From Phenylobacterium sp. (GTDB lineage: Bacteria > Pseudomonadota > Alphaproteobacteria > Caulobacterales > Caulobacteraceae), in assembly GCF_004297125.1 (NCBI RefSeq), contig NZ_SCVD01000020.1:124001-188000 (forward strand): a stretch of DNA of 64,000 nucleotides, read 5' to 3'. Positions 26,860-37,407 of this stretch are shown here, in pieces (position 1 is the first letter of the stretch; each line of letters starts with the position of its first letter). Position numbers and translations under genes: made by a program. The notes below the pieces were generated by a model. It had not been told where the DNA came from. It did no database searches and worked only from the letters and a program-made list of their open reading frames with translations.

Positions 26860-28868
26860 TGTCGGCCCGCCGTCCGCCGCGCCGTCCAGGCCGCCGCGTC
26901 GCCAGTTCGGCGGGGCGCGCCCGCGCCGCCCTCGGCGGGACGCTGGCCGCCGCCGTCCTGTCGCTGTTCGCGGCGCAAGCGGCCCTGGCGCAGCCGCCCA
27001 CGGCGGACGAGCATGCGGCCCACCATCCGGGGGGCGGGGCCCCCGCCACGCCGGCGGCGGCTGCAGGCGCGCCCGCTCCCGCCATGACGGGCATGCCGCC
27101 CGCCGCGGCGGCGCAGCGGGCGGGCGCGGAGGGCATGGCGGGCATGATGGGCGGCTGCATGGGCGAGGGCTGCATGTCGGCGGGCGGGCAGCCCCTCTAC
27201 GCCCGGCTCCTGGCCCTGCCTCATGTCTCCGACGCCGAGCGGCATGCGATCGCCGACGAGGGCCGCCGCCGCATGGACGTGGGCGGGGCCCTGCTCGCGC
27301 GGGCCGCCAAGGAGGCGCAATGGGCGGCCTCGATGCACGACGCCGCGGCGCTCGCGCAGGCGGACGCGACGGCCCGCGAAGGCCAGGCTCTGCTCCGCAG
27401 CGGGACCGCGGCGCATCTGGCCCTGGCGCGCGGCCCGGCCGGGCCGCAGGTCGCGCTGGACTGGTACCGCGACGAACTGGGTCTCCCGACGCCGCAGCCG
27501 CACGCCTCGCTCTGGTACGGCGCCAACGCGGGACACCTCCTCCTGATGACGGCCTTGGCGCTGGTCGCATCCGGACTCGTCGCGCTGCAGGTGCTGCGCC
27601 GCGGACGGACCCGCGCGGTCCTGGCCGCCGCGAAGGCAGGGCCGGGCGACACGGCGGCGGCCGGCGCACCACAGCCTCCCGGGCCGGCGGCGCCGGCCGG
27701 GGTCGCCGCTCAAGTCGCGGCGCCCGCTCCGGCGCCGGGACCAGGCGCAGCCGCCGCAGAGACGGTTCGGCCGGCGGTCGCCGCACGGCCCTGGAAGGGC
27801 GAGCTGCGGGTGGCGCAGGTGGTTCGGGAGACCCCGACCGTCTCCACCTTCCGGCTGGTCGACCCCGCGGGCGGGCGGCTGCCGTTCGACTTCCTCCCCG
27901 GGCAGTTCCTGCAGGTGGAGGTGGAGCCCACGCCCGGCGCCTCGGCCAAGCGGTCGTACACGATCGCCTCGGCGCCCACCCGCACCGGCTACGTCGAACT
28001 GACGGTCAAGCGCGAGCCGCAGGGGGCGGTGTCGGCCTACCTCCACGACCAGGTGGCGGCCGGCGCGCGCCTGAAGGTCGCCGGCCCCTACGGCGCCTTC
28101 ACCTTCTCCGGCACCGACGCCGACAGCATCGTCCTGATCGCGGGCGGGGTCGGCGTGACCCCCATGATGTCGGTACTGCGCTACCTGACCGACCTGGTCT
28201 GGCCGGGGGAGATCTTCTTCATATACAGCGCCCGCGCCACGGACGAGTTGCTGTTCCGCGAGGAGCTCGAGCACCTCGAGCGGCGCCACCCGAACCTGAG
28301 CGTCCTCTGCACCGCCGAGACGCGGACCCCCGGCACCAGCTGGCTGGGTCCGGAAGGGCGGCTGACGCGGGAGCTGCTCCAGGCGGCCGTGCCGGACCTG
28401 GGCCGCCGCCGGGTCCACCTGTGCGGGCCGCCGGCCATGATGGCCGCCATGAAGGGCGTCCTGCAGGAGCTCGGGGTGCCCCCCGAACAGCTGCGGACCG
28501 AGGCGTTCGGGCCCGCGTCCCTGCCGGTGCACGAGCCGCCTGCCGAGGCGGCGGTCCCGCCGCCCGCGAAGCGCGCCGGCAAGCGCAAGGCGGCGGAGGT
28601 GGCGCCGCAGACCGTCACCTTCTCGATCGCCGGCGTCTCGGCGCCCCTGCCCAGCGACCAGACCGTGCTCGAGGCCGCCGAGGGCGCCGGGGTGGAGATC
28701 CCCTACTCCTGCCGGTCCGGCGTCTGCGGCGTCTGCGTGGTCAAGCTCAAGCAGGGCGCAGTCACCATGGCGGTGGAGGACGGGTTGGACCCCGCCGACA
28801 AGGCCGCGGGCTACGTCCTGGCGTGCCAGGCCAAGTCCGCCGGGGGCGACCTCGTTGTCGAGGCCTGA
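26859..28868 (+). CDS. membrane-anchored FAD/NAD(P)-2Fe-2S oxidoreductase with Met/His-rich periplasmic domain
   Basis: The product of 669 residues starts at GTG 26859, sharing one base with the previous stop. The N-terminal part (to about 310) has a membrane helix (24-44), a Met/His/Pro-rich loop with CMGEGCM, a helical section, and a second membrane helix (225-247). Then come a ferredoxin-reductase FAD domain (RSYT at about 364), an NAD(P) domain (GGVGVTPMMS at about 427, LCGPPAMM at about 521) and a plant-type 2Fe-2S domain (CRSGVCGVC at about 617, last Cys about 654). The catalytic part should be cytoplasmic. It probably passes electrons from NAD(P)H to the next two proteins. Confidence 0.82.
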   Translation: MSARRPPRRPGRRVASSAGRARAALGGTLAAAVLSLFAAQAALAQPPTADEHAAHHPGGGAPATPAAAAGAPAPAMTGMPPAAAAQRAGAEGMAGMMGGCMGEGCMSAGGQPLYARLLALPHVSDAERHAIADEGRRRMDVGGALLARAAKEAQWAASMHDAAALAQADATAREGQALLRSGTAAHLALARGPAGPQVALDWYRDELGLPTPQPHASLWYGANAGHLLLMTALALVASGLVALQVLRRGRTRAVLAAAKAGPGDTAAAGAPQPPGPAAPAGVAAQVAAPAPAPGPGAAAAETVRPAVAARPWKGELRVAQVVRETPTVSTFRLVDPAGGRLPFDFLPGQFLQVEVEPTPGASAKRSYTIASAPTRTGYVELTVKREPQGAVSAYLHDQVAAGARLKVAGPYGAFTFSGTDADSIVLIAGGVGVTPMMSVLRYLTDLVWPGEIFFIYSARATDELLFREELEHLERRHPNLSVLCTAETRTPGTSWLGPEGRLTRELLQAAVPDLGRRRVHLCGPPAMMAAMKGVLQELGVPPEQLRTEAFGPASLPVHEPPAEAAVPPPAKRAGKRKAAEVAPQTVTFSIAGVSAPLPSDQTVLEAAEGAGVEIPYSCRSGVCGVCVVKLKQGAVTMAVEDGLDPADKAAGYVLACQAKSAGGDLVVEA

Positions 28869-29586
28869 TCATCAGGAACGCGAGAGCCTGGTCGTCGGCG
28901 GCCTGGTCCTCCTGCTGGTCGGGTTTCCGCTGGGCTTCCTGGTCCATGTGAGCGCCCGCTTCCCGGGCAGCCTGGCCGGAAGCCTCATCGGGATCGCCGG
29001 CGCCATCCTGATGCTGGCCCCTTTCGTCTACCTCGTGATCAAGCGCACGCCGTCGCTGAAGGCGCGGGTGACGCGCCACGTCTCCATGCGCACGCTGCTC
29101 GCGGTCCACATCTACGCCGGGATCCTGGGACCGCTGCTCGGCCTCGTCCACGCCGCCCACAAGTTCGAAAGTCCCCTGGGCGTGTCGCTCACCGGACTGA
29201 TGCTGGTGGTGGTGCTGAGCGGCTACGCCGGCCGCTACCTGCTGAGCCAGCTCGGCCGCGCCATCCGTGGCCGCCAGTCCGACCTGGCGGCGCTGCGCGT
29301 GGCCCTCGACCGCGCCGCGCCCGCGGCGACGCCGCCGGCGGCCCGCGGATTCTGGCGCGGGCTGCGCGACAGCCTGATGCGGCCTGAGGCCGGGGCCGAG
29401 ACCCCGAACCCGGCGCGCCTGGCCGCGGCGATCGCCGACCTGGAGTTCGCGGTCCGCGCCGAAGCCCTGGTGAAGGAGCTTTTCGACCGCTGGCTCAAGC
29501 TCCACATCGTCATCGCCATGGCGCTCTACGCCCTCCTGGCCCTGCACATCTGGTCGGGCCTCTACTACGGGCTGCGCTGGCTATGA
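28855..29586 (+). CDS. cytochrome b-like integral membrane protein
   Basis: The product of 243 residues has about five membrane helices. Helix-borne His that could bind haem are visible: LLAVHIYAGILGPLLGLVHAAHKF and KLHIVIAMALYALLALHIWSGL. The start is the TTG at 28855, with GGGGGCGA upstream, overlapping the reductase by 14 bases; there is no better start before the first helix. Gene order suggests it carries electrons across the membrane from the flavin/2Fe-2S reductase to the multihaem cytochrome c. Confidence 0.7.
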   Translation: MSRPDHQERESLVVGGLVLLLVGFPLGFLVHVSARFPGSLAGSLIGIAGAILMLAPFVYLVIKRTPSLKARVTRHVSMRTLLAVHIYAGILGPLLGLVHAAHKFESPLGVSLTGLMLVVVLSGYAGRYLLSQLGRAIRGRQSDLAALRVALDRAAPAATPPAARGFWRGLRDSLMRPEAGAETPNPARLAAAIADLEFAVRAEALVKELFDRWLKLHIVIAMALYALLALHIWSGLYYGLRWL

Positions 29587-30290
29587 GGTGGACGGCGATC
29601 CTCTACGGCGCGGTGGGCGCGGCCGCCCTGGTCGCGGGGCTCCTGATCCCCTGGCTGGTGCACAGCCAGGGCAGCGCCGGGGTCCCGGGCTGGCAGGGCC
29701 TGGTCAATCCTGGCCCGGTGTCGGGAGCCCACAGCTTCCTGGCCGGCCAGTGCGAGGCCTGCCACACGCCGCACCAGGGGGTCGAAGCCAAGCAGTGCCT
29801 GACCTGCCATGCGGCGACCCGGTTCACCGACAAGGCCTCCACCCGGTTCCACGCCGAGGCGACGACCTGCGCCGGCTGCCACACGGAGCACCTCGGCGGG
29901 CGCGCGCCGGCGCGGATGGATCACGCCGTCCTCCTCGACGCCCGCGTCTGGAACCCAGCGCGGACGCCGCCCAAGGCCGCGGGGATCGCCGGGCTCGACT
30001 GCGCCGCGTGCCACGGGGTCAAGGACCCCCACCAGGGCCTGATGGGCGCGGGCTGCGCTGAGTGCCACGGCACGGAAACCTGGCGGATCGCGGGATCGCG
30101 GCACCCGCCCGACAGCTCCACCCAATGCGCCGAATGCCATCGCCCGCCGCCCAGCCACACGATGATGCACTTCGAGATGGTGTCGCAGCGCGTCGCCGGC
30201 GAGACGGCCCGCGTCGAGCAGTGCTTCGCCTGCCACGCCACCGACGACTGGAACAACATCCGCAAGGTGGGCCGCTACGATCACCACTAG
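29583..30290 (+). CDS. seven-haem membrane-anchored cytochrome c
   Basis: The product of 235 residues has an N-terminal membrane anchor (about 7-27) and seven CxxCH haem-attachment motifs: CEACH, CLTCH, CAGCH, CAACH, CAECH, CAECH and CFACH. Further His (HTPHQG, HTEHLGG, RHPPD) can be distal ligands, as in NapC/NrfH or cytochrome c3-type proteins. Its start overlaps the preceding stop (ATGA). It is the presumed periplasmic electron acceptor or conduit of this operon; the final acceptor is unknown. Confidence 0.85.
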   Translation: MRWTAILYGAVGAAALVAGLLIPWLVHSQGSAGVPGWQGLVNPGPVSGAHSFLAGQCEACHTPHQGVEAKQCLTCHAATRFTDKASTRFHAEATTCAGCHTEHLGGRAPARMDHAVLLDARVWNPARTPPKAAGIAGLDCAACHGVKDPHQGLMGAGCAECHGTETWRIAGSRHPPDSSTQCAECHRPPPSHTMMHFEMVSQRVAGETARVEQCFACHATDDWNNIRKVGRYDHH

Positions 30291-30378
30291 TCGCGCGCAC
30301 GGCGCACGCCGCGCCGGTCAGCCGAGCCGCACGTCTCGCCCCGGGTCTTCGACGCACCGCGCGGCGTCGCCGATCCGG

Positions 30379-30392
30379 TTGATCCGACGCAA
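30379..30392. promoter_or_regulatory. FNR/FixK-type box TTGATCCGACGCAA
   Basis: Fits the FixK pattern TTGA-N6-KCAA and lies 58 bases before the HlyD-family gene, a position suited to activation. Confidence 0.55.
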
Positions 30393-30449
30393 GGCCGCGG
30401 GCCGGCGCGTCGTTCAGTATCCGTCCTGCAAGCCGCTGAGGTCCAGCCT

Positions 30450-31421
30450 ATGAGATTGACGCCCAGGAAAACGGTCGCCCTGGTCGGCGCAGGCCTGATC
30501 GCCATCGCCGCCGGCTCGGGGTACGCCTACTGGCGCATGCGTCCCGATCCGCTGCCCGCGCAGGTGATCTATGGCAGCGGACGGATCGAAGCGGACGAGG
30601 TGCGCGTCGCCTCGGAAGTTCCGGGCCGGCTGCAGGTCAACAACGCCATCGAAGGCCGGTCCGTCAGGGCCGGGGAGTTGCTGGCCCAGATCGATGCCTC
30701 CGACTACCAGCTGCAGGAGGACCGCATCAGCGCCCAGCACGAGGCCGCCCGCCGGACCGGCGCGCAGATCGGCGCGCAGATCGGCCTGGCCGAGCATCAC
30801 GCGGACACGGCGAAGAAGAACCTCGATCGCTACGAGACGCTGGCCCAGCAGGGCTGGTCGCCCGCCCAACGGGTCGAGAGCGCGCGCGACGCCTACCAGG
30901 CGGCCAAGGACCAGACCCAGGTGCTGCGGCAGCAGCGGGCGGAAGCCGAGGCGCAGTCGACCGCCGCGTCGAAGTCCCACGCGCTCGCCCGCTCGCAGAT
31001 CGGCAAGACCAGGGTGCCCGCCCCGATCACCGGCGCCGTGCTCGAGCGGCTGGCCGAACCCGGCGAGGTCGTGGCGGCCGGCCAGCCCGTGGCGGTGCTC
31101 GCGGATCTCACGGAGGTGAAGCTCAAGGTGTTCGTCAGCGAGCGCGACCTGGGCAAGGTGCGGCTCGGCGCGCCCGTGCGGATTCGTGTCGACGCCTTCC
31201 CCGACCGGGCGTTCCCCGCCCGGGTGGCGCGCGTCGACGCCCAGGCGCAGTTCACCCCGCGCGACGTCCACACGGCCGACGAGCGGAGCCGCACCGTCTA
31301 TGGCGTCACCCTCGAGGCTCCCAACCCCGAAGGCCGGCTGAAGCCCGGCATGCCTGCGGACGCGTGGATCCTCTGGGATGAGCGCAGCGGCTGGCCCGCG
31401 ACCCTCAAGGTTCCCGAGTAG
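30450..31421 (+). CDS. HlyD-family membrane-fusion protein of an ABC exporter
   Basis: The product of 323 residues has an N-terminal membrane helix (8-27), two lipoyl half-motifs (around 50-75 and 185-215) and a long coiled-coil hairpin rich in Ala/Gln/Arg (about 85-185), then a beta-barrel domain. It links the inner-membrane ABC transporter encoded by the next three genes to the outer envelope, as YbhG does for YbhFSR. Confidence 0.85.
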   Translation: MRLTPRKTVALVGAGLIAIAAGSGYAYWRMRPDPLPAQVIYGSGRIEADEVRVASEVPGRLQVNNAIEGRSVRAGELLAQIDASDYQLQEDRISAQHEAARRTGAQIGAQIGLAEHHADTAKKNLDRYETLAQQGWSPAQRVESARDAYQAAKDQTQVLRQQRAEAEAQSTAASKSHALARSQIGKTRVPAPITGAVLERLAEPGEVVAAGQPVAVLADLTEVKLKVFVSERDLGKVRLGAPVRIRVDAFPDRAFPARVARVDAQAQFTPRDVHTADERSRTVYGVTLEAPNPEGRLKPGMPADAWILWDERSGWPATLKVPE

Positions 31422-31424
31422 GTG

Positions 31425-33124
<1,700 letters not shown>

Positions 33125-33128
<4 letters not shown>

Positions 33129-34222
33129 GCCTCAAGCGCATCCTCGCCTTCAGCCGGAAGGAGGCGCTCGAGATCCTGCGGGACCCGATCACGGTCTGGA
33201 TCGCCGTCTTCATGCCGCTGTTGATGCTGTTCCTGTTCGGCGTCGCGCTGTCGTTCGACGTCGAGGACGCGCCCCTGATCGTCATCGACCACGACAAGAG
33301 CGCGGCAAGCCGCGCGCTCGCCGATCAGTTCCTCAACACCCCATACTTCCGGCTGGTGAGCGCCCCCGACGACGAACGGGTCGCCGAACACGCCCTGATG
33401 AACGGCCGCGCGCGGGCGGTCCTGTCGATACCCTCCGGTTTCGGGGCGCGCCTCGCGCGCGGCCAGGGCGCGCCTGTCGAGTTCCTGGTGGACGGGACCT
33501 ATGCGTCCACCGCCGCCGTGGTCTCGGCCTACGGGCGCGCCATCATCTACGCCTTCCCCCGCGGGACGCTGGAGCTCCCCGTCCAGCCAGAGGTGCGCGT
33601 CTGGTACAATCCCCAGCTTCGCAGCCGCGACTTCATCGTTCCCGGCCTCTTCGCAGTGATCCTGATGGCGTTCCCGCCCCTGCTCACGGCCCTTGCCGTG
33701 ACCCGGGAGAAGGAGCTCGGCACGATCGCCCAGATCTACGCCTCGCCGCTGACCAAGACCGAGTTCGTGTTCGGCAAGCTGATCCCCTACGTCCTGATCG
33801 CCGCCCTGCAGCTCGCCATGGTGCTCGCCGGTGGCTTCCTGGTCTTGAAGACGCCGATGCACGGCAGCCTCGCGCTGCTGACCGGGCTCGGCCTGATCTA
33901 CGTCGTCACCACGGTTTCGGTGGGCCTGCTGGTCTCGACCCTGGTGCGCACCCAAGTCGCGGCCATGCTCGTGACGCTGATCATCACCCTGATGCCGTCG
34001 TTCCTGTTCTCCGGCTTCGTCTATCCGATCTTCACCATGCCTGATTTCTTCCAGGGCTACTCCGCGCGGATCCCGACCATGTACTTCGTGAACATCTCGC
34101 GCGGGATCGTCATGCGTGGCGCCGGCCTGGCCGAACTCTGGCCGAACGTGGCCGTCCTCGTCGGCTATACCGTGGTGGTGCTCGCGGTCGCGATCCTGCT
34201 TCTGAAGAAGCGGATCGCCTGA
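33125..34222 (+). CDS. ABC-2 type exporter permease (first)
   Basis: The product of 365 residues has an N-terminal membrane helix (about 25-45), a large periplasmic domain with VRVWYNPQLRSRDFIVPGL, and five C-terminal helices, typical of ABC-2 permeases such as YbhS. It overlaps the ATPase gene by four bases and is two bases from its partner permease. Confidence 0.88.
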
Positions 34223-34224
34223 CG

Positions 34225-35328
34225 ATGTGGGGTCGCCTCTATGGGCTGATCGGCAAGGAGTTCGCGCAGATGCTGCGCGATCCGGTGGTGCTGTTCCTTA
34301 TCTTCTGGCTGACGACGCTGGAGGTGGCGATGTGCACCATGGCCATCGGCATGGACGTCAAGAACCTCAAGCTGGGCCTGGTCGACAACGACCGCACCGA
34401 GGTGAGCCGCGCTTTCGTCCGGGAACTGACCTCGGCGGACACCTTCGTCCTCGCCGGGGTCTTCGCCTCGCCGCGGGACGCCGAACGCCGCTTCCGGCGC
34501 GGCCAGCTCGACGCCCTGGTCGAGGTGCCGCCCAACTTCGGCGCGCGGGTCACCGCAGGCCGGCGCGCCACGGTCGGCGTGGTGGTCGATGGCTCGAACG
34601 CCGACGTGGCCGCCCGCGCGCGGGCCTATATCGTCGAGATGACGTCGCGGTTCGCCGCCGCCCGCTATGCCGGCGCGACGGTCATGGCCAAGGGCGTGCA
34701 GCCGGCGGTGCGCGTCTGGTACAATCCGAACCTCACCAACACCAACTTCGTCGCCCTGGCCATGATCGCACAGGCCGGGTTCATGCTGGCCGTCGTGCTG
34801 CCGGCGGCGGGGCTCGTGCGGGAGAAGCAGAGCGGCACGCTCGAGCAGATTCGCGTCACCCCGATCCGCGCCCACGAGATGTTCGTCGCCAAGGTACTGC
34901 CGCCGGTCGTGGTCAGCACCGGGGCGCTGTTCCCTTCGCTCCTCGTCGCCCGGCTGCTGGGCGTTCCCGTGAGCGGTGACCTGCTGACATTCGTCGCGCT
35001 CAACCTCATCTTCCTGCTCAGCGCCGTCTCCATCGGGGTCTTCGTCGCCTGCGTGACCAGCACGCTGCAGCAAGCGCTGCTCACCAGCTTCTTCGGCTTG
35101 TTTCCGCTGCTCTTCCTTTCGGGAAGCGTGACGCCGATCGAGAGCATGCCGCGATGGCTGCAGATGGGGGCGGAGGCCAGTCCGCTGCGGCACGGCATCG
35201 CCATCATCACCGGGCTGTTCCTGAAGGGCGCCGGATGGAGCGAGCTCTGGCCGCACGCCGTCGCCCTGGCCCTCATCGGCGTCTCGCTCTTCTCCGCCAG
35301 CTGGTGGCTGTTCCGACGACAGTGGTGA
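34225..35328 (+). CDS. ABC-2 type exporter permease (second)
   Basis: The product of 367 residues has the same layout as the preceding permease, including VRVWYNPNLTNTNFVAL at the junction of the periplasmic loop and the C-terminal helices. The two probably form a heterodimeric membrane channel (YbhR-like). Last gene of the four-gene exporter operon. Confidence 0.88.
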   Translation: MWGRLYGLIGKEFAQMLRDPVVLFLIFWLTTLEVAMCTMAIGMDVKNLKLGLVDNDRTEVSRAFVRELTSADTFVLAGVFASPRDAERRFRRGQLDALVEVPPNFGARVTAGRRATVGVVVDGSNADVAARARAYIVEMTSRFAAARYAGATVMAKGVQPAVRVWYNPNLTNTNFVALAMIAQAGFMLAVVLPAAGLVREKQSGTLEQIRVTPIRAHEMFVAKVLPPVVVSTGALFPSLLVARLLGVPVSGDLLTFVALNLIFLLSAVSIGVFVACVTSTLQQALLTSFFGLFPLLFLSGSVTPIESMPRWLQMGAEASPLRHGIAIITGLFLKGAGWSELWPHAVALALIGVSLFSASWWLFRRQW

Positions 35329-35499
35329 CCGGCCAGCGTCAGGCCATAACGCGTCGGCCCAAACGCCAGTCGCGACGGCCGCTGGGCGGCAGGATCGTCA
35401 TGGCCGACAAGACCCGCTCCAGGTTTCCACGCCCCGCGGCAGCGCGAGAAGCGCCTCGTCGTGGTGGGCGCCTGGGCCGGGCCGGGACGTGATGCGCCC

Positions 35500-35901
35500 T
35501 CAGGGGGCTGGTGGGCTGCAGGAACCCGGCGCCGGCCGCCGGCCTGCCGCGCGGTCCACCCCCTCGATCTCCCGTTGGAGGAAGATATTCAGGGCCGTCC
35601 GCAGCGCCGCGATCGCCGCGAGCTGCCCGATTTCCGTCCAGGTCGGGGCCACCGCGGTTCGCATGATGTCGGCGGCCAACAGGAATTCGAGCCCGAGGGC
35701 CAGCGAGCGGGCAAGCCGCAAACGCGCGCCCTCGCCGGCCTGCCGCCCTTCGGCGTCGCCTTTCCAGGCTTGCCCCAAGGTCCGCCAGAACGCACCCGCG
35801 ATCGCCACCGCGATCAGCGCGACGGCGATCGCGTCGGTGACCAGGGCCATGACCACGGTCGCCTGCTGAAGCCAATCCGCGATGTTCCGGATATCGGGCA
35901 T
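35500..35901 (-). CDS. DUF1622 family membrane protein
   Basis: The product of 133 residues from ATG 35901 has two membrane helices and the DUF1622 signature EFLLAADIMRTAVAPTW followed by LAAIAALRTALNIFLQREIE. Function unknown. The frame is open upstream to 36018, but those residues do not look like protein of this family. It converges with the ABC exporter operon. Confidence 0.75.
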   Translation of the reverse strand: MPDIRNIADWLQQATVVMALVTDAIAVALIAVAIAGAFWRTLGQAWKGDAEGRQAGEGARLRLARSLALGLEFLLAADIMRTAVAPTWTEIGQLAAIAALRTALNIFLQREIEGVDRAAGRRPAPGSCSPPAP

Positions 35902-36020
35902 GTTGAAGGAAGGGTCTCGATGGAGCCGGCTGCGCAACACCCCCCCCGGAGGCCGACGATCCAGGGCATCGACGGTCGAAGCGGCGCACGCTCGGACGCT
36001 TGACCAGGTTGCGGGCACGG

Positions 36021-36080
36021 GACTTAGGCCCGCCCACGCCGCGAACGGGTGCGCGTTCGTCGGCGTGGGCGGGCCAAGTC
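36021..36080. terminator. long imperfect palindrome (26 of 27 pairs with two bulges)
   Basis: GACTT, GGCCCGCCCACGCCG and CGAACG on the left pair with CGTTCG, CGGCGTGGGCGGGCC and AAGTC on the right, with one extra base on each side and a six-base loop (GGTGCG). It lies downstream of the minus-strand gene ending at 36118 and is a probable terminator. Confidence 0.6.
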
Positions 36081-36117
36081 TCTCGGGTCGGTCCCGCTCG
36101 CGAGCCCGACCTCGGGA

Positions 36118-36501
36118 CTACATGTGACCGTCCATCTTCATGGGCGGGTCGGCCTTCTTCGCCGGCATGGCGTCGGCGCCCTTGGCGCTCATGCCGTCGG
36201 CGTGGGCCCTGGCGCCCATGTCCATGCCGCGCTCGTGGGCGTCGCGCTCCATCTCCATGCCCTCGCGGTGGCCCTGGGCCCGGGCCTCCTCGAGCGTCTG
36301 GTTCGCGTCGCCGTGATGTTCGTTTTCGCTTTCGCCCGAGGCGGGGGGGGGCGCCGCCGCGTCCGTCGCGGGCGCGGCGGCCGGCGTTGCGGCGACGGGC
36401 GCCGGGGTCTCGGGCTTCTTCTCGCAGGCGGCGAGGCCGAGCAGGAGCGCGGCGGCGCCCCCGGCGAGCGCTGGGCGCAGGTAATGGTTCAGGCGGGTCA
36501 T
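36118..36501 (-). CDS. Met/His-rich lipoprotein
   Basis: The product of 127 residues has a lipobox LAAC (Cys26), then a Pro/Ala-rich linker and a charged, Met/His-rich C-terminus (HREGMEMERDAHERGMDMGARAHADGM, ending MKMDGHM). The composition suggests metal binding in the periplasm. I do not recognise a named family. It follows a similar small secreted gene on the same strand. Confidence 0.65.
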   Translation of the reverse strand: MTRLNHYLRPALAGGAAALLLGLAACEKKPETPAPVAATPAAAPATDAAAPPPASGESENEHHGDANQTLEEARAQGHREGMEMERDAHERGMDMGARAHADGMSAKGADAMPAKKADPPMKMDGHM

Positions 36502-36585
36502 GGATCGCTCCCGATCAAGGCTTATGCGGCGGGGTGGAGCAAGGCTGACCGGCCTGCGCGCCGCGCAGGCCGTGGCCTCCGAACG

Positions 36586-36906
36586 CTACTTCTTGGCGTC
36601 GCCAGGATTCGCGGCTTCCATCTTGGCGGCGCACTTGCCGTGCATCTTGTCCATCTCGGCCTTGCTGAGCGGCTTCCGCACGGCGGGCTTCGGCGCCCCC
36701 TTGTCGGCAGAGTGGTCATGCAGGACGCGGCCGTCCATCTTGCGGCCCATCACGCTCTTGCACTCTTGGTGCGTGGGGTTGGCCGGGTCCTTGACCGAGA
36801 CGGTGTCTTCCGCCGGGGCCGTATGGCCGGCATGCCCGGGCTGGGCATAGGCCTGACCGGCGGCGGCCAGGCCGAGGGTGGCGATGGCGACGAACAGCGT
36901 CCGCAT
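36586..36906 (-). CDS. small secreted His/Met/Cys protein
   Basis: The product of 106 residues from ATG 36906 has a signal peptide (to about 21, AYA) followed by QPGHAGHTAP and a domain with two Cys (HQECKSVMGRKMDGRVLHDH and HGKCAAKMEA). It looks like a periplasmic metal-binding protein of copper islands. A FixK-type box lies 89-102 bases upstream. AAAGGA precedes the start. Confidence 0.65.
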   Translation of the reverse strand: MRTLFVAIATLGLAAAGQAYAQPGHAGHTAPAEDTVSVKDPANPTHQECKSVMGRKMDGRVLHDHSADKGAPKPAVRKPLSKAEMDKMHGKCAAKMEAANPGDAKK

Positions 36907-36994
36907 CGAAGTGTCCTTTCTGGGTTCGCGGACAGCCATTGGCCGTCCTTCAATGAATACGCTCGAACCCTACCCGCCCCCTCAAACCGAACAT

Positions 36995-37008
36995 TGATAT
37001 CGCTCAAG
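36995..37008. promoter_or_regulatory. FNR/FixK-type box TTGATATCGCTCAA
   Basis: Fits TTGA-N6-KCAA and lies between csoR and the small secreted protein gene, in the right position to control the latter. Confidence 0.5.
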
Positions 37009-37037
37009 CGACCCGACCTGCGCCCGACGGTTGCGGG

Positions 37038-37313
37038 TCAGCCGCGGAGCCGGTCCATCAGCCCGACCAGCTCCGCCGTCCTGCGGTCGCGCTCGACCGC
37101 ATCGCCGCTCGTCATCGCCTCGGTGACGCAATGCTGCAGATGCGACTTCAGAAGTTCGGTCTCCACGCGCCGGGCGGCGGCGCGGACGGCATGGAGCTGG
37201 GTGAGGATGTCCAGGCAGTCGCGATCCTGCTCCACCATGCGGGCGACCCCGCGCACCTGCCCCTCGATGCGGTTCAACCGGTTGAGCAGTCGCGGCTTGT
37301 CCGTGCGTTCCAT
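37038..37313 (-). CDS. csoR: CsoR/RcnR-family metal-responsive repressor
   Basis: The product of 91 residues is the all-helical DUF156 regulator (RLNRIEGQVRGVARMVEQDRDCLDILTQLHAVRAA). The Cu(I) ligand pattern of CsoR is present: Cys in DRDC, then His and Cys in SHLQHC. ATG 37313 was chosen as the family start. It is divergent from the second P-type ATPase, with a CCCC-TTA-GGGG palindrome between them, so it probably represses that gene. Confidence 0.85.
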   Translation of the reverse strand: MERTDKPRLLNRLNRIEGQVRGVARMVEQDRDCLDILTQLHAVRAAARRVETELLKSHLQHCVTEAMTSGDAVERDRRTAELVGLMDRLRG

Positions 37314-37340
37314 CAAGGCCCCCCCCGCGGCAGCCTGGGA

Positions 37341-37396
37341 ATATACCCGCGGACGGCCTTTGAGCAATGCCCCTTAGGGGTATATACCCGGACGGC
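37341..37396. promoter_or_regulatory. CsoR-type operator region
   Basis: Between csoR and the ATPase gene, TGCCCCTTAGGGGTA (37368-37382) is a G/C-tract palindrome of the kind CsoR/RcnR proteins bind, overlapping GGTATATACC (37379-37388). ATATACCCG followed by GACGGC also occurs as a direct repeat at 37341 and 37382. These could be two operators, one for each divergent promoter. Confidence 0.6.
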
Positions 37397-37407
37397 AGGA
37401 GCCCCAC

